Assembly (NCBI RefSeq): GCF_030676415.1
Contig: NZ_JAUUTW010000001.1
Location: 310,001 to 374,000 of the forward strand
DNA from: Peribacillus frigoritolerans
Lineage (GTDB): Bacteria; Bacillota; Bacilli; Bacillales; DSM-1321
Length of the DNA: 64,000 bases
Reading direction: 5' to 3'
Shown piece by piece: positions 17,581 through 26,547 of the stretch. The notes beneath the pieces are model-generated. The model worked only from the letters and a program-made list of their open reading frames with translations. It was not told the origin of the DNA and did not search any database. Numbering within the stretch: position 1 is the stretch's first letter; each line of letters starts with the position of its first letter. The position numbers and the translations under genes are program-made.

Positions 17581-18738
17581 TCATTGCCAGATGGCGGAGA
17601 CCCATTCAGGATGATCTATGAAAGGGTTGCGATTATGCTGATATTGATTATAAATGATCTCATTTCGGTTCCGCTCGAAGGCATCTACAGGATCCTGTTC
17701 ATTCCATTCCAGTAAGACAGACAATTTACCATGATAAGGGGCAGTACCATTGTTCACTTGGTTATTTAACTCTAAATCCACTTCCCCTGCATCACCCTCG
17801 TAACGAACCGCCATATAAAACAGCATCCGGGCGACATCACCTTTGACACTATCGCGAGGTTCCCACGAATCAGAATCATAGTAATTTTCTATTGCTTCGG
17901 TATGTTCAGAACCTCCATTGTCAAAGTCCAGGTTGTTTCTTGTACTGTTGACAGAGGCATCAGTCGGACGAAGGTGATGCAGATCGGTTCCGGGGCCTAA
18001 AGCGGTACCAAAATCACCATGTGATTTTGCCCAAACGTGTTCACGATTCCAATCATTAACACCGGATCCGTTCATCGTTTTTCCTTGAGAACGCCCTGTA
18101 TAAAGAAGAATGACATTATTGGCGTTATTCGGGTCCTCATCGGTTTTCCGTAAAGCGTCCCAGACATTTGAATACGATATTTCCGTATGGTCATCAATGA
18201 TTTCATGGAGGGCACTCTTTAGCGGCGATCCTGATTTTCCGCTGGCTGAATCATAGTATGAGCCAACCCCCGGTGTCTCCGGTTCGGGTGAATCATTCCC
18301 TGAAAACATGGCAGATACATCTTTTAAGCCTGAATGGGTGAAATAGGCACTCAGTGTACCGGTTACGGTGACTTTTTTTCCTTTTAATGAAGGATTTGTT
18401 TTTAACCCAAATTCAGAGCGAAGTGAGGATGGAATCTGAACATAAACCATATCGGCAATGTTTGTTTCCGATGAGCTATCTGCCAATGCTATGGCATAAT
18501 CATTCGGATAGCCGCTCGTGACGACGGTATTGGCTGAAGTGGGCTGTCCCGTCACATATCCACTGACCGTTTTAATCGTGCTGTCTTGATTCGCAATGGC
18601 TTGGGAAACGGAATAAGGAGATGACAAGCTGCCATCGCCAGCCGAGGCTAGTGATGGGGTAATGAAAAGAGCGGGAATAAAGAAAGCAAGCACGAGTAAA
18701 ATGGACAGGGGAAATCTTGGTTCCTGTTTTGTGAACAT
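17581..18738 (-). CDS. secreted endonuclease I-family nuclease (Bsn/YurI-like) with N-terminal OB-like domain
   Basis: 385 residues with a signal peptide (about 1-32, ending SLASAGDG). Residues 35-145 form a beta-rich domain (VSGYVTGQPTSANTVV, LKGKKVTVTGTLSAYF) like the OB-type domains found before bacterial nucleases. The C-terminal endonuclease I domain (about 160-385) has the metal-dependent active site NREHVWAKSHGDFG and DLHHLRPTDASVNSTR. B. subtilis Bsn has only the nuclease part with about 288 residues. Expected role: extracellular RNA/DNA degradation for nutrients. ATG 18738 follows GGAGGAATCAC. Confidence 0.88.
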   Translation of the reverse strand: MFTKQEPRFPLSILLVLAFFIPALFITPSLASAGDGSLSSPYSVSQAIANQDSTIKTVSGYVTGQPTSANTVVTSGYPNDYAIALADSSSETNIADMVYVQIPSSLRSEFGLKTNPSLKGKKVTVTGTLSAYFTHSGLKDVSAMFSGNDSPEPETPGVGSYYDSASGKSGSPLKSALHEIIDDHTEISYSNVWDALRKTDEDPNNANNVILLYTGRSQGKTMNGSGVNDWNREHVWAKSHGDFGTALGPGTDLHHLRPTDASVNSTRNNLDFDNGGSEHTEAIENYYDSDSWEPRDSVKGDVARMLFYMAVRYEGDAGEVDLELNNQVNNGTAPYHGKLSVLLEWNEQDPVDAFERNRNEIIYNQYQHNRNPFIDHPEWVSAIWQ

Positions 18739-18928
18739 GTGATTCCTCCATAAATCGATTCATACCCATTTCCAGAAAAACCGGCATGTATATGTAAAGT
18801 TATGGATATTAGGCGCTATCTCCTTCTGGATTGTCAAAAATGAGAGAAAACAGCTAGTGAAGCTTAGCGGAATTTAGGGAAATAGCCCGGGAAATATCGA
18901 AGGCTGTTATGGAAATGAAAATGAAACG

Positions 18929-18960
18929 AAAAACCGTCAGCATGCTACTGACGGTTTTTT
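18929..18960. terminator. terminator overlapping the yvlD stop codon
   Basis: AAACCGTCAG (18931-18940) pairs with CTGACGGTTT (18947-18956). The TAG stop of the minus-strand gene lies in the loop, so its last codons form part of the hairpin. Confidence 0.75.
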
Positions 18961-19292
18961 TTACTCTGTTTTATAAGAAGACTTTGAATGAAACTCAATA
19001 ACAATGATCCGATTAAAGCTCCCCAAAAAGAATCTATTACAAAGCCACTGACGGCATAGGAAGTGATTTGGAATGTGAAGGCATTGATAATGAAAGAAAA
19101 CAACCCGAACGTCAGGATGGTGATCGGCAATGTGATAAGTTGGAGAATGGGTCTAACCAGTAAGTTCATGATCGATAATATAAAAACCGCCAGCAAGGCT
19201 GTTCCGTAAGATTTAATCGTGATGGAGTCGAGAAGCCAGTCAATAACGAGCAATACCAGCCCGTTGATAAGAAAACGCATTATTATGTTCAT
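18945..19292 (-). CDS. yvlD: YvlD-like membrane protein (phage holin 4_2 superfamily)
   Basis: 115 residues, four hydrophobic helices: MNIIMRFLINGLVLLVIDWL, AVFILSIMNLLVRPILQLIT, LFSFIINAFTFQI and GALIGSLLLSFIQSLL. The LNxxVRP-like turn MNLLVRPI is a hallmark of the family. B. subtilis YvlD belongs to the yvlABCD operon linked to envelope stress, but here the gene stands alone. Molecular function unknown; despite the family name no lysis role is implied. ATG 19292. Confidence 0.82.
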   Translation of the reverse strand: MNIIMRFLINGLVLLVIDWLLDSITIKSYGTALLAVFILSIMNLLVRPILQLITLPITILTFGLFSFIINAFTFQITSYAVSGFVIDSFWGALIGSLLLSFIQSLLIKQSKKNRQ

Positions 19293-19343
19293 GAAAAACT
19301 CCTCCTGAAGTCACTTTACTACAAGTCATTATACTAAAATTTC

Positions 19344-19578
19344 ATGAATTTCAGTTATATGTTTGCAGGATTGTCACAAAAAAAGAGGAATACGATTATG
19401 TATTCCCCCAGAATGGAAAGGACCCTTTTTAGGGTCTCACACAGTAGACAGATACGAAGAAAGCGTGTTTGGGTAACAGTTTTTTTCTATAAAAACGATC
19501 CAGTTGTTTTCAGAAATCCGCTCGCTTTCCGCCGAAAGAGCCCCATTTGTCTACAAAATGGGATCCATTAGGTTCTAT
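19344..19578. repeat. intergenic hairpin and fragment of a dispersed repeat
   Basis: GGAATAC-N6-GTATTCC hairpin near 19384-19405. Bases 19510-19540 (GAAATCCGCTCGCTTTCCGC and following) match the start of the longer repeat copy at 44522-44617, so this is a short fragment of that family. No gene seen. Confidence 0.6.
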
Positions 19579-20469
19579 TTAGTTGTTGGCAATGATCTTT
19601 TCGAATTCACTTAATTCCAATGTGTTTTTCAATTTTGGATTGGTGTTTAAGGAAAGCAAGGCACTTTCGATGAGAAAGATTCGCGGTTCAACGTTTTGTA
19701 ATAATTCCTCTTGGATAAAGTGAATCAATTTTAAGTTTTTAACCCGTTCCGCTTCATCATCTTGGCATAGCCTCAAGATCATCTTTTTTAGGTCATTTGC
19801 AGAGTGCAGGAGTGCTGTATGAAAATCCTGCTGTGTATGGAAGCACTCAGGAAGCCATTGCTTGATGAGATCGGGTTCCAAAAGCTGTGCATTTGACTTG
19901 CTGACATCTTCGAAAATCGATTTAATCCTATCGACACAATAACGAATAACTTCAGTAGGGTTGAAATCGGGCTCTTTAGCCAAGGCATTAAAATGAATTG
20001 TTTGATACATCATCCCCGAGTAAAGAATGGCGCAGTCCAAAATATATGGTTTTTTATCAACACCGAAAATGTCCAGAAACCGTTTCGATAGCCAATGGAT
20101 ATGCTGGAATTTAGCATGTGTTATGAAGTTCTTAAGTTCGGTATCATTTGAAATCATCACTTCCTCATATAAGGAAAAGAGTTTATTGCTTTTGTTGGAG
20201 TGCATTTGTAATTCGGATTGTTTGATGAATATTTCAATATCTGCAAGGTTTTGCCCAATCAGCAATTCATTCCGCTCTTTTTCGAATTTTTCTTGCGAAG
20301 TTAGGAAGACTGCCTTAAGCAATTCGCTTTTAGAAGAAAAATAGTTATAAAATGTTCCTTTTGAAATGCCGCTATAATCTAAAATATCCTGAATGGAAGT
20401 TGCTTGATAACCCTTTTCAATAAATAATTGGTGTGCATATTTAACTACCAGTTGTTTGCGCTCATTCAT
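19579..20469 (-). CDS. TetR-family transcriptional regulator
   Basis: 296 residues. N-terminal TetR helix-turn-helix (about 5-50): HQLFIEKGYQATSIQDILDY, SGISKGTFYNYFSSKSELLK. The ligand domain is unusually long for TetR (typical total 190-220) and ends in an extra helical segment of about 90 residues that may be a second module. ATG 20469 behind AAGGGTGAT; the frame starts at a GTG three codons earlier. Between it and katA there is only decayed sequence, so its original target may be lost or it may act mainly on itself. Confidence 0.8.
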   Translation of the reverse strand: MNERKQLVVKYAHQLFIEKGYQATSIQDILDYSGISKGTFYNYFSSKSELLKAVFLTSQEKFEKERNELLIGQNLADIEIFIKQSELQMHSNKSNKLFSLYEEVMISNDTELKNFITHAKFQHIHWLSKRFLDIFGVDKKPYILDCAILYSGMMYQTIHFNALAKEPDFNPTEVIRYCVDRIKSIFEDVSKSNAQLLEPDLIKQWLPECFHTQQDFHTALLHSANDLKKMILRLCQDDEAERVKNLKLIHFIQEELLQNVEPRIFLIESALLSLNTNPKLKNTLELSEFEKIIANN

Positions 20470-20490
20470 ATATATCACCCTTACTCTTAT

Positions 20491-20500
20491 TGGACGGTCA
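20491..20500. promoter_or_regulatory. possible TetR operator half-sites
   Basis: TGGACGGTCA, an imperfect inverted repeat 21 bases upstream of the TetR start, resembles TGACCGTCCA-type TetR operators. Autoregulation is inference. Confidence 0.3.
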
Positions 20501-20529
20501 TTTTAACGTAATAGTATCTTATTTTCTAT

Positions 20530-20940
20530 ACGAACACAAACCAGTATGTTTACAATCTCTCTAGCAAAATAAGGGGGAAGGCCTTTTATTTCAGTCAATT
20601 TAAGAGATCAAATATCAGTTTCTATGCATCCTTCTTTTCACCATGTAAATAAAGGCTGAAGAAAAGTGAACAAAGTCACAGGAGAACAATCCGGTTTGTT
20701 ATAAGATGAATGGAAGGAAATAGGTGAAGTAGCCCAAAGTATCTATGAATATTCGCTATCATTCTCGATTACTATCCCATTGGTAGGAGAAATGATAAAA
20801 TCACTTGTCATGAAGGAATATTGGTTATAAGGGTCGTATACCATTATTAGGAATCGGATTATGGCAATATGCTGTTCCGCCAACGTTTATACCTTTTTGA
20901 TTTTCCTTATTATGGGCCACATAGAAGTTATATAATCAAC
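20530..20940. other. intergenic region with possible gene remnants
   Basis: No intact gene. Short coding-like pieces (for example SITIPLVGEMIKSLVMKEYW near 20755-20830 and RIPLLGIGLWQYAVPP near 20835-20895, in different frames) suggest a decayed membrane protein, but I cannot name it. Confidence 0.3.
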
Positions 20941-20966
20941 GAAATAATAATGAATTGATTATTATA

Positions 20967-20981
20967 TTAAAATTATTATAA
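20967..20981. promoter_or_regulatory. PerR box upstream of katA
   Basis: TTAAAATTATTATAA matches the Per box TTATAATNATTATAA at all but one position. It lies just before a plausible katA promoter (TTGATT 20989-20994, TATCAT 21011-21016, spacer 16). PerR repression relieved by peroxide is the known control of katA in Bacillus. Confidence 0.7.
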
Positions 20982-21052
20982 ATAAGTATTGATTTTTTTC
21001 TGATAAGCTTTATCATTATATACATAAATAATAATGAAAAGGTGGTTCAATT

Positions 21053-22507
21053 ATGTCGAATAAGAAAAACCTTACTACAAGCTGGGGAGCGCCAGTTGGA
21101 GATAATCAAAACTCGATCACTGCCGGCGAACGCGGCCCGGTACTCATTCAAGATGTACACTTATTGGAAAAGCTAGCCCACTTCAACCGTGAACGTGTGC
21201 CTGAACGTGTAGTTCATGCGAAGGGTGCCGGTGCATTCGGAACATTCGAAGTAACGAATGACCTTTCTCAGTACACGAAAGCTAAACTCTTCAATGGTGT
21301 GGGCAAGAAGACAGATCTTTTTATCCGTTTCTCCACAGTTGCAGGTGAATTGGGTTCTGCTGATACAGTCCGTGACCCGCGTGGATTTGCTGTTAAATTC
21401 TACACGGAAGAAGGAAACTACGATATCGTCGGTAATAATACGCCTGTATTCTTTATTCGCGATGCGATTAAATTCCCTGACTTCATCCATACACAAAAAA
21501 GAGATCCTAGAACTCATTTGAAAAACCCTACGGCAGTATGGGATTTCTGGTCACATTCACCGGAATCTTTGCACCAAGTAACGATCCTGATGTCCGATCG
21601 GGGCATTCCTGCTACACTTCGTCATACACATGGTTTCGGAAGCCACACATTTAAGTGGGTGAATGCTGAAGGAAATGGCGTTTGGGTGAAATACCACTTC
21701 AAAACAGAACAGGGCATCAAAAACCTTGATGTGGATTTAGCTGCAAAACTAGCAGGTGAAAACCCTGATTACCATACGGAAGATCTTTTCAATGCCATTG
21801 AAAAAGGGGACTTCCCTGCATGGAAATTATATGTTCAGATCATGCCTTTGGAAGATGCGGATACATACCGTTTCGATCCATTCGATGTGACGAAGGTATG
21901 GTCTCAAAAAGATTATCCGCTAATCGAACTTGGCCGTATGGTATTGAACAGAAATCCTGAAAACTACTTTGCTGAAGTAGAGCAAGCCACGTTCTCACCG
22001 GGAACATTCGTACCAGGAATTGAAGCTTCCCCAGACAAGATGCTTCAAGGACGTCTATTCGCATATGGAGATGCACACCGTTACCGTGTGGGTTCGAATC
22101 ATAACCAGCTTCCGGTGAACCGTCCGAAAGTGGAAGCGAACAACTATCAGCGTGATGGCTTCATGCGTGCAGATGACAATGGCAAGGGATCTGTTTATTA
22201 TGAGCCGAATAGTTTTGGCGGCCCTGCCGAATCAACGGAAAATAAAGTCACTCCTTTCGAGGTGGCTGGGCAAGCTGCACAAGTTGGTCATAATAGTGAT
22301 GATCACTACACTCAAGCAGGTGACTTATACCGTCTATTGAGTGCCGAAGAGAAAACTCGCCTTGTTGACACGATCGTGGGCGCAATGAAACCCGTGGAAT
22401 TGGAAGAAATCAAGCTACGTCAAATCGGTCATTTTTACAAAGCAGATCCAGAATACGGAACGCGCATAGCCGAAGGTTTAGGTTTGCCCGTACCGCAAGA
22501 AGCGTAA
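21053..22507 (+). CDS. katA: vegetative haem catalase
   Basis: 484 residues, the size of small-subunit clade 3 catalases. It degrades hydrogen peroxide in the cytoplasm. Catalytic His lies in [20 protein letters not shown] (about residue 55), Asn in [16 protein letters not shown] (about 125-130) and the haem-ligand Tyr in [14 protein letters not shown] (about 335-345). All three are intact. The C-terminus [12 protein letters not shown]-like tail is standard. ATG 21053 behind AAAAGGTGGTTCAATT. Preceded by a PerR box and closed by a strong terminator. Confidence 0.95.
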   Translation: MSNKKNLTTSWGAPVGDNQNSITAGERGPVLIQDVHLLEKLAHFNRERVPERVVHAKGAGAFGTFEVTNDLSQYTKAKLFNGVGKKTDLFIRFSTVAGELGSADTVRDPRGFAVKFYTEEGNYDIVGNNTPVFFIRDAIKFPDFIHTQKRDPRTHLKNPTAVWDFWSHSPESLHQVTILMSDRGIPATLRHTHGFGSHTFKWVNAEGNGVWVKYHFKTEQGIKNLDVDLAAKLAGENPDYHTEDLFNAIEKGDFPAWKLYVQIMPLEDADTYRFDPFDVTKVWSQKDYPLIELGRMVLNRNPENYFAEVEQATFSPGTFVPGIEASPDKMLQGRLFAYGDAHRYRVGSNHNQLPVNRPKVEANNYQRDGFMRADDNGKGSVYYEPNSFGGPAESTENKVTPFEVAGQAAQVGHNSDDHYTQAGDLYRLLSAEEKTRLVDTIVGAMKPVELEEIKLRQIGHFYKADPEYGTRIAEGLGLPVPQEA

Positions 22508-22534
22508 AATATGGGAATCCCAATCTATTAAATG

Positions 22535-22573
22535 CAAACAGGCATCCATTCATGAATGGATGCCTGTTTTGTT
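22535..22573 (+). terminator. intrinsic terminator of katA
   Basis: Long perfect palindrome with arms AACAGGCATCCATT and its complement around ATTCATGAAT, ending TTTTG. Confidence 0.9.
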
Positions 22574-22681
22574 TGTTTATGAAGGCTCCGTTATATAAAT
22601 GACACCCGACAAGTTCGATAAGAATATATAGTTATAAGTCATGCTGTCAGCCAGTTACTTTATCGGTAAAGGGCGGAATTA

Positions 22682-22891
22682 ATGACTAGCAAAAAGAATC
22701 GGGTTTTAGTAGGCAGTTCAATTTACCAGAAACCAATATTTTACAAAAGTTCCTGCTCTCACTTAAAAGGTTGGATGTGGAGGAATGGAGCTTGGCATTT
22801 TCTTCATCGATGAAATGAAGATGAGCGATCAAGCAAAATGCTCGAAGGTTTCAGTCAGGAGCAGAACAATGTCAAAGCAATAATTAAATAG
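22682..22891 (+). pseudogene. glycosyltransferase-like gene fragment, frameshifted
   Basis: ATG 22682 has a ribosome site (AAAGGGCGGAATTA) and opens MTSKKNRVLVGSSIYQKP, the start of a family 2-type glycosyltransferase. Frames then change: ILQKFLLSLKRLDVEEW, then a segment resembling FFIDE, then SKMLEGFSQEQNNVKAII before TAG at 22889. It holds at most the first 70 codons of the original gene. The family name is from pattern memory and is moderately sure; that it is broken is clear. Confidence 0.5.
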
Positions 22892-22925
22892 AATCAGCAT
22901 ACATTTGGTTAAGAGGAGGTGCAGT

Positions 22926-24119
22926 ATGGACGTTTTTGTGCGGCAGAATGATTCCTTGTGGTATTATAGCCAATTATTCAAGGTGAATTACCAACTTATC
23001 ATTGATTCCAATAGTGGGATTGATCCACTTGCACTTATGGTTGGCCAACAAATCAAAATTCCTGGCTTTACGACGACCGGTTATAGAATAAAGCAAGGCG
23101 ATTCGTTATGGGCAATTGCCAGGTCACGTAATCTTTCATTGGATGCCCTATTTTTGGTTAATCCCAATCTCAACCCGAATGCCCTGCAAGTTGGTCAGAC
23201 AATTTCTGTGCCATTAAGGATTACGTGGAGGCTAATTCAAGGAAACCGGGAATATGATTATGAGGCGATGATGACCGATGTAAGACGTTTGAAAACTATC
23301 TATCCATTTATTAAAACCTCCCCCATCGGGAACTCGGTGCTTGAAAGGGATATCCCCGAAGTGCTGATTGGAAATGGTAACAAACGGGTTCACTATAATG
23401 GTTCCTTTCATGCTAATGAGTGGATAACGACGCCTGTGATCATGACCTTTTTAAATGATTATTTACTCGCAATCACGAATCAGGCTGACATCCGCGGTCT
23501 GGCTCTGTTTCCCTTTTATCAACAGACGATGCTGTCGATCGTCCCAATGGTGAATCCGGACGGAGTGGAGTTGGTTCTTAAAGGTCCGCCTGCAGATGAG
23601 TCATTGAGAGGACGGCTCGTGGAATGGAATAATGGCAGCGAAGACTTCTCTGGCTGGAAAGCCAATATTAATGGGGTGGATCTGAATGATCAATTTCCCG
23701 CCAAATGGGAACTGGAACAAGCTCGCAATAATGTAACGGAGCCAGGTCCGGCAAATTATCCCGGGGAGGGGCCGCTTACACAGCCAGAGGCTATTGCAAT
23801 GTCAGAGTTGACAAAAAAACGTGATTTTGGCAAAGTCCTTGCGTTCCACACTCAAGGAGAGGTCATTTTTTGGGGGTTTGAAGACTTGGAACCACCTGAG
23901 TCGGAAACGATAGTCAATGAGTTTGCGAGGGTGAGTGGATATGAGCCTGTCAAATCCGCCAATAGTTATGCAGGGTATAAGGATTGGTTCATTCAGGATT
24001 GGCGAAGGCCGGGGTTTACCGTGGAGCTGGGCAAAGGAACGAATCCCTTGCCTATAACACAGTTCGATGAGATTTATCAGAAGTCGCTTGGAATTTTCTT
24101 AGCAGGGTTATATATGTGA
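22926..24119 (+). CDS. LysM-M14 gamma-D-glutamyl-L-diamino acid endopeptidase (YqgT/ENP1-like)
   Basis: 397 residues. Two LysM repeats (about 4-45 and 50-95; RQNDSLWYYSQLFKVNYQLI, IKQGDSLWAIARSRNLSLDA) bind peptidoglycan. The M14 metallocarboxypeptidase domain (about 105-397) has the zinc ligands HANEW (H-x-x-E) and the later histidine in LAFHTQGE, plus NPDGVELV and GVDLNDQFPA. Such enzymes cut the gamma-D-Glu bond of muropeptides. No signal peptide, as for the sporulation-associated ENP1. ATG 22926 behind GAGGAGGTGCAGT. Confidence 0.9.
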   Translation: MDVFVRQNDSLWYYSQLFKVNYQLIIDSNSGIDPLALMVGQQIKIPGFTTTGYRIKQGDSLWAIARSRNLSLDALFLVNPNLNPNALQVGQTISVPLRITWRLIQGNREYDYEAMMTDVRRLKTIYPFIKTSPIGNSVLERDIPEVLIGNGNKRVHYNGSFHANEWITTPVIMTFLNDYLLAITNQADIRGLALFPFYQQTMLSIVPMVNPDGVELVLKGPPADESLRGRLVEWNNGSEDFSGWKANINGVDLNDQFPAKWELEQARNNVTEPGPANYPGEGPLTQPEAIAMSELTKKRDFGKVLAFHTQGEVIFWGFEDLEPPESETIVNEFARVSGYEPVKSANSYAGYKDWFIQDWRRPGFTVELGKGTNPLPITQFDEIYQKSLGIFLAGLYM

Positions 24120-24133
24120 AATTTGACCAAATG

Positions 24134-24173
24134 AAAAAGCTCTACTCCGGTTACATGGGGAAGAGCTTTTTAG
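24134..24173 (+). terminator. intrinsic terminator of the endopeptidase gene
   Basis: AAAAAGCTCT (24134-24143) pairs with AGAGCTTTTT (24162-24171). Confidence 0.85.
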
Positions 24174-24203
24174 TCTTATAAACTATTAGACTTGAAACGA
24201 TGA

Positions 24204-24317
24204 GGGCTGCTGCAAAAAATAAGTAAAGTTATGCTTTACTTATCGATTGCATGATTAACTCGCTTTTTAGCCTAAAATTAATGGACATTCTCCATGTCCC
24301 AGTAATATTGCAGCCCC
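24204..24317. repeat. structured element with imperfect terminal inverted repeats
   Basis: Ends AGGGCTGCTGCAA and ATTGCAGCCCCT are inverted copies. Inside are a 10-bp perfect hairpin ATAAGTAAAG/CTTTACTTAT (24219-24243) and GGACATTCTCCATGTCC. It could be a miniature mobile element or a structured transcript; no gene frame explains it. Confidence 0.4.
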
Positions 24318-24373
24318 TACCAAAAGGAATTCTAATAGTTTTACGGTAAAGAAGTTTAACTTCCTCAGCGCTA

Positions 24374-24426
24374 GTATTGGCCCCACCTACGCCAGATACT
24401 GTGACGGCCACGCATGCCATCCAACC
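24374..24426. repeat. dispersed 53-bp repeat, copy 1
   Basis: About 43 of 53 positions match bases 35580-35632, in the same orientation. On the minus strand it spells a GVGGANT-like frame. Copies lie outside genes. Confidence 0.65.
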
Positions 24427-24441
24427 TATTTTCATTATAAT

Positions 24442-24455
24442 AGAAAGCGCTTACA
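24442..24455. promoter_or_regulatory. cre-like site without an obvious target
   Basis: AGAAAGCGCTTACA matches the cre consensus at 13 of 14 positions and is self-complementary at its core. The nearest intact gene, purT, starts 290 bp away and has its own PurR-type promoter. Confidence 0.5.
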
Positions 24456-24665
24456 TTTTCAAAAATAATCGTAATGCAAATTTCGACATTCGCATCATGC
24501 TCTCTTTTCAGCAGAAGATAATGGGCATTACCCATTCTTTGCATAGTGTATTTCCCATCATAAATGTTGAATAGGGAGCTCCAGTGAAATGGTCAGCTTA
24601 TGAGGTGGTTTTAAAAAACTTAAATGAATAGGTTTATTTATATTTATTGATGTAATTCTAAGTGT

Positions 24666-24713
24666 AAATACGAATAAATATTTATGTTTATTCGTTTATA
24701 GTTCGTATATAAT
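24666..24713 (+). promoter_or_regulatory. paired PurR boxes and promoter of purT
   Basis: Two inverted PurBox-like sites, AAATACGAATAAAT (24666-24679) and TATAGTTCGTATAT (24697-24710, minus strand ATATACGAACTATA), are separated by 17 bp, the spacing known for Bacillus PurR operators. The central CGAA is intact in both. A -10 TATAAT lies at 24708-24713, overlapping the second box, with a weak -35 TGTTTA 17 bp upstream. Confidence 0.65.
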
Positions 24714-24743
24714 GATTTTGAGGAATTAAGGAGGAGAGACTGA

Positions 24744-25904
24744 ATGTATAAATCGAAAAAGATTTTATTATTGGGCTCGGGTGAATTGGGGAAAGAGGTC
24801 ATACTTGAAGCACAGCGACTTGGGGTGGAGACCGTTGCTGTAGATCGCTATGAACATGCCCCTGCCATGCAAGTCGCTCATCGCAGTTATGTGATCGATA
24901 TGCTGGATGCAGAACAACTAAGGGGAGTTGTAGAAAAAGAACAACCCGATTTGATTGTACCGGAAATCGAAGCTATCGCTACATCTGAATTAGTCAAGCT
25001 GGAAGAGGAAGGCTTTCATGTCATTCCGACGGCAAGAGCGGCTAAATTGACTATGGATCGTGAAGGAATCAGGAGGTTGGCTTCTGAAACTCTGGAGATT
25101 CCGACAGCAGCCTACAAATTCGCCGATACATATGAAGAATTTGTCCAAGCTGCAAAGGAAGTTGGATTTCCCAATGTCGTCAAACCGCTGATGAGTTCTT
25201 CAGGTAAAGGGCAAAGTGTGTGCCGCACGGAAGGTGACCTGGAGGATTGCTGGAAAATAGCGATGGAAGGCGGCCGGGTTCAAAATGGACGCGTGATTAT
25301 TGAAGAATTTATCCGTTTTGATTCGGAAATCACGCTGCTTACTGTCCGGGCAGTAAATGGTACCATGTTTTGTGCTCCCATCGGTCACATTCAGCAGGGC
25401 GGGGATTATATTGAATCCTGGCAGCCGCATAATATGACAGAAGCGCAAATAATGGAAGCGAAAAGAATTGCCCATGCCATTACGGATGAACTTGGTGGGT
25501 ACGGATTATTCGGGGTTGAGCTTTTTCTCTCAGGGGATAAAGTTTATTTCAGTGAAGTTTCCCCACGTCCACATGATACGGGTCTAGTGACATTAGTGAC
25601 TCAGAATTTGTCGGAGTTTGCCCTTCATATTCGGGCAATTCTAGGTTTCCCCATCCCGGAAATCACGCTGATCAGCCCAGGTGCCAGCCGACCATTAAAA
25701 GCGCAAGATGAGTTATCGGAATATTCTATAGTCGGTGTTGAACAGGCTTTGGCTTTACCTAATACACAAGTGCGTCTTTTCGGAAAACCTGTTACAAAGG
25801 CAGGTAGAAGGGTCGCAGTCGCCCTGTCGTCTGCCGATTCAATCGAGATGGCGAGAGTGAATGCGGCCCGTGCTTTGGAATGTTTAGGTGTAGAGAAAAA
25901 ATAG
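24744..25904 (+). CDS. purT: formate-dependent phosphoribosylglycinamide formyltransferase 2
   Basis: 386-residue ATP-grasp enzyme that makes formyl-GAR from GAR, formate and ATP, the third step of purine synthesis. N-terminal [20 protein letters not shown], then the family marks [51 protein letters not shown] (ATP loop), [15 protein letters not shown] and the C-terminal SRPLKAQ. Length is standard. ATG 24744 behind AAGGAGGAGAGACTGA. The upstream PurR-type operator fits repression when purines are plentiful. Monocistronic. Confidence 0.95.
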   Translation: MYKSKKILLLGSGELGKEVILEAQRLGVETVAVDRYEHAPAMQVAHRSYVIDMLDAEQLRGVVEKEQPDLIVPEIEAIATSELVKLEEEGFHVIPTARAAKLTMDREGIRRLASETLEIPTAAYKFADTYEEFVQAAKEVGFPNVVKPLMSSSGKGQSVCRTEGDLEDCWKIAMEGGRVQNGRVIIEEFIRFDSEITLLTVRAVNGTMFCAPIGHIQQGGDYIESWQPHNMTEAQIMEAKRIAHAITDELGGYGLFGVELFLSGDKVYFSEVSPRPHDTGLVTLVTQNLSEFALHIRAILGFPIPEITLISPGASRPLKAQDELSEYSIVGVEQALALPNTQVRLFGKPVTKAGRRVAVALSSADSIEMARVNAARALECLGVEKK

Positions 25905-25910
25905 TGAAAA

Positions 25911-25940
25911 AAGCGCTCTTTGAATGGAGCGCTTCAGTTT
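25911..25940 (+). terminator. terminator of purT
   Basis: AAGCGCTC (25911-25918) pairs with GAGCGCTT (25927-25934). A second hairpin, GGTTCGG/CCGAACC, follows at about 25955-25981 with a T run. Confidence 0.75.
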
Positions 25941-26040
25941 GCCGATAAAAGGAGGTTCGGAATGGTCTCATCCCGAACCATATTTTTAAAACAAGACTTT
26001 GGTTAGGGTTTTATGAAATTTTCATTGGATTGAAGAAATT

Positions 26041-26103
26041 TGCGACAAAGACGAGACACCAAAGGCGCTTGCTTTGATGAGGCTTGGCAGACAATCGGCG
26101 CAA
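26041..26103. repeat. dispersed Bacillus-type intergenic repeat, degenerate copy
   Basis: ACGAGACACC, GCGCTTGC, GAGGCTTGGCAGACA and TCGGCG occur in the same order as in the reverse complement of 44527-44617; shortened by about 15 bp. Confidence 0.65.
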
Positions 26104-26111
26104 AGAAAAAA

Positions 26112-26150
26112 ACTGTAGGCAAACTCGCTTTCTTCGAATTTGTCTACAGT
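26112..26150. repeat. mobile-looking hairpin, copy 1
   Basis: ACTGTAGGCAAACTCG pairs with a diverged right arm ending GTCTACAGT and has an A run on its left, so on the minus strand it reads as a terminator. A second copy is at 32607-32647. No minus-strand gene ends here. Confidence 0.65.
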
Positions 26151-26444
26151 CTGACTCTGAAGCATCCTGATTGGATGCATTATTTTATTTTCTCCATTAA
26201 TTTTTTAGCACTTTCAAATTCCTAACAAATTACCCCGATTAGAAGACGTTAGATGAATAGAACTTTGTTCAAGATCACTTACCCACGCTGGTGTTAACCA
26301 AATCTTTTTCATTACTCTAAAGCCTGTAAAATGCCCCCGCTACTGATGATTTTCCTGAATGACCAACAACCTTTCGCGGAAGAAGTAATGCCTATGCTCA
26401 TAAAAGTGACATACAATTCCGTGACATGCTGCCTTTACCTTGTC
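26151..26444. other. intergenic region without recognisable features
   Basis: About 290 bp of AT-rich sequence between the hairpin repeat and the Pho-box-like repeats; the short frames in it have no ribosome sites and I see nothing to annotate. Confidence 0.4.
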
Positions 26445-26483
26445 TTAACAATTATCTTGTTGCTTTTTTACATAGCCTTGACA
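26445..26483 (+). promoter_or_regulatory. PhoP-box-like hexamer repeats before the decayed phosphatase
   Basis: TTAACA (26445), TTGTTG (26457), TTACAT (26468) and TTGACA (26478) are spaced 10-12 bp, close to the 11-bp phasing of PhoP direct repeats TT(A/T/C)ACA. Confidence 0.45.
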
Positions 26484-26547
26484 TTGAGTTCATTTTCTTC
26501 ACCTATAGTTAAATTAAATAGAAAACATTAGGGGGAGGTCATTCATT

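Noticed and set aside
24229-24435. 68-residue minus-strand protein
   Set aside because: Made of the 53-bp dispersed repeat and the structured element; no ribosome site.
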